From an uncultured Bacteroidales bacterium (GTDB lineage: Bacteria; Bacteroidota; Bacteroidia; Bacteroidales; Paludibacteraceae), in NCBI GenBank assembly GCA_937916355.1, contig CALFTM010000088.1, forward strand, positions 1-24,175: DNA of 24,175 nt. Reading direction: 5' to 3'. Positions 23,492-24,175 of the stretch are shown piece by piece. The notes beneath the pieces are model-generated. The model saw nothing but the letters and a program-made list of their open reading frames with translations, did not search any database and was not told where the DNA came from. Position numbers and translations under genes: made by a program. How positions within the stretch are numbered: the first letter of the stretch is position 1; the number at the start of each line of letters is the position of its first letter.

Positions 23492-24175
23492 ATGAATAAA
23501 AAAAGTGTCCCAACTGCCACTCTCCGATAACAAAGAAAAACGGTGTGCGTAAAGGAATCCAGTTGTACAAATGCATGGTTTGTGGCTGCCAGTTCCGAGG
23601 TAAAATGTATCTTAAGAGTAATGTTGTTTGGAAAGCCTATACGGAAGAGAAACAGACAATTCATGAGTTGTCGCTACGTTATAAAGTAAGTGAATCTACC
23701 ATCAAGCGACTTTTAAAGAGCGTCTCCGTTGAATGGCATAACCCTAAAATCGGCGGACACGGCATAGTCAACATTGACGCGACCTACTTTGGTCGCAATT
23801 GCGGTGTCATTGCCGCATTGGACACGAATACCGGCAAACCTCTTTATATGAAACACATTTGCCATGAGCATGTGTCTGACTATGTAGATGCAGTTCGTGA
23901 GATTGAAAAGAATGGCTACATTCTGAATGGAATGGTGATAGATGGTATTCAGAGCTTGTTCAAAGTGTTTGCCGGTTATAAGATACAGATGTGCCATTAT
24001 CACATGTGCGCCATTGTCAGACGTAAGATTACAAAAAATCCCAAACTGCTTGCAGGTCAGGAACTTCAGCAATTGATGCGCACTCTGAAAGATGCTAAAG
24101 AAGATGATTTCAAGAGAGACTTCCAAAAGTGGAAGGACAAGTGGAAGACGTTCCTGAATGAACGTACTCAAAATC
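23492..24175 (+). mobile_element. IS256-like transposase (variant zinc-binding type), 5' part, frameshifted
   Basis: Only the N-terminal two-thirds or so is present before the window ends. After the ATG at 23492 the frame reads MNKKS and soon stops; the true frame starts at 23506 with CPNCHSPITKKNGVRKGIQ, a zinc ribbon whose second pair is CMVC. Adding one A to the A7 run at 23498-23504 would join the two as MNKKKCPNC. After the ribbon come a helix-turn-helix-like segment (LRYKVSESTIKRLL) and NIDATYFGRNCGVIAALD with the first catalytic Asp. VIDGIQSLFKVF with the second Asp and CHYHMCAIVRRKIT follow, as in IS256/MULE-type enzymes. Either the gene is dead, the A-run slips during expression, or the deletion is a read error. 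Confidence 0.8.

Noticed and set aside
13016..23504. All frameshifts being long-read homopolymer errors
   Set aside because: Several one-base losses do fall in short A or T runs, so this was considered. However, the toxin remnant has an in-frame TGA and the ORF6N pseudogene has TAA and TAG stops, which substitution-free homopolymer errors cannot explain. It stays open for the antitoxin and the transposase.
23713..24171. Minus-strand open frame opposite the transposase
   Set aside because: The plus strand encodes a clear zinc-ribbon and DDE-type transposase, so this is a shadow.
1..24175. CRISPR array, tRNA or rRNA genes
   Set aside because: No regularly spaced repeats and no cloverleaf or rRNA-like segments were seen; the repeats present are ORF6N copies and insertion-element ends.

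Overview
The window looks like part of a surface-polysaccharide (capsule or O-antigen) locus of a Bacteroidales bacterium (Bacteroides, Phocaeicola, Prevotella or a relative). The clues are AT-rich DNA, starts without Shine-Dalgarno sequences, TAnnTTTG-type -7 boxes, ORF6N, DUF3791 and DUF3990 genes, and a zinc-ribbon IS256-like element. Almost every gene is on the minus strand, so the locus is read from high to low coordinates. The genus cannot be fixed from the sequence alone.

Layout in transcription order. (1) 24175-23290: 5' part of an IS256-like element on the plus strand, with a frameshift at the start of its transposase. (2) 23240-21774: a promoter-like -7 box, a leader with two hairpins, and ugd (UDP-glucose 6-dehydrogenase). 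(3) 21773-16150: an accessory island of about 5.6 kb between ugd and wzx. It is built from small modules separated by pieces of an ORF6N gene: the tail of a lost DUF3990-like gene plus a 153-aa protein; an ORF6N pseudogene followed by a stub of wzx; a DUF3791-DUF3990-72aa operon; a second ORF6N fragment; an unknown 216-aa protein, an OLD/AAA-type ATPase and a PD-(D/E)XK-like partner; and finally an intact ORF6N gene. (4) 16126-13576: Wzx flippase and a sugar aminotransferase of the DegT family. (5) 13515-13016: a RelB/YafQ-type toxin-antitoxin pair in which both genes are broken. (6) 12851-9429: an ATP-grasp / PLP-enzyme / ATP-grasp cassette. (7) 9273-488: seven transferase-type or polymerase genes (four GT2, one GT32-like, Wzy, one DUF4422) plus a HAD-type pair. 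(8) 230-209: a hairpin that may end the operon. At the left edge begins an unrelated ATPase gene (53-1).

How the genes work together (inference): Ugd supplies UDP-glucuronic acid, the DegT enzyme makes an amino sugar, and the ATP-grasp/PLP cassette probably makes and attaches an amino-acid-like group. The glycosyltransferases build the repeat unit on a lipid carrier, Wzx flips it, and Wzy polymerises it. The initiating transferase, the chain-length/export genes and the UpxY/UpxZ-type regulators are not in the window, nor is a 4,6-dehydratase to feed the aminotransferase.

The most interesting parts are the ORF6N-punctuated island, which holds a candidate ATPase-nuclease defence module and a DUF3990 module, and the double ATP-grasp cassette. 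A HAD hydrolase/partner pair, split into two genes in the reverse of the usual fused order, is also worth a look.
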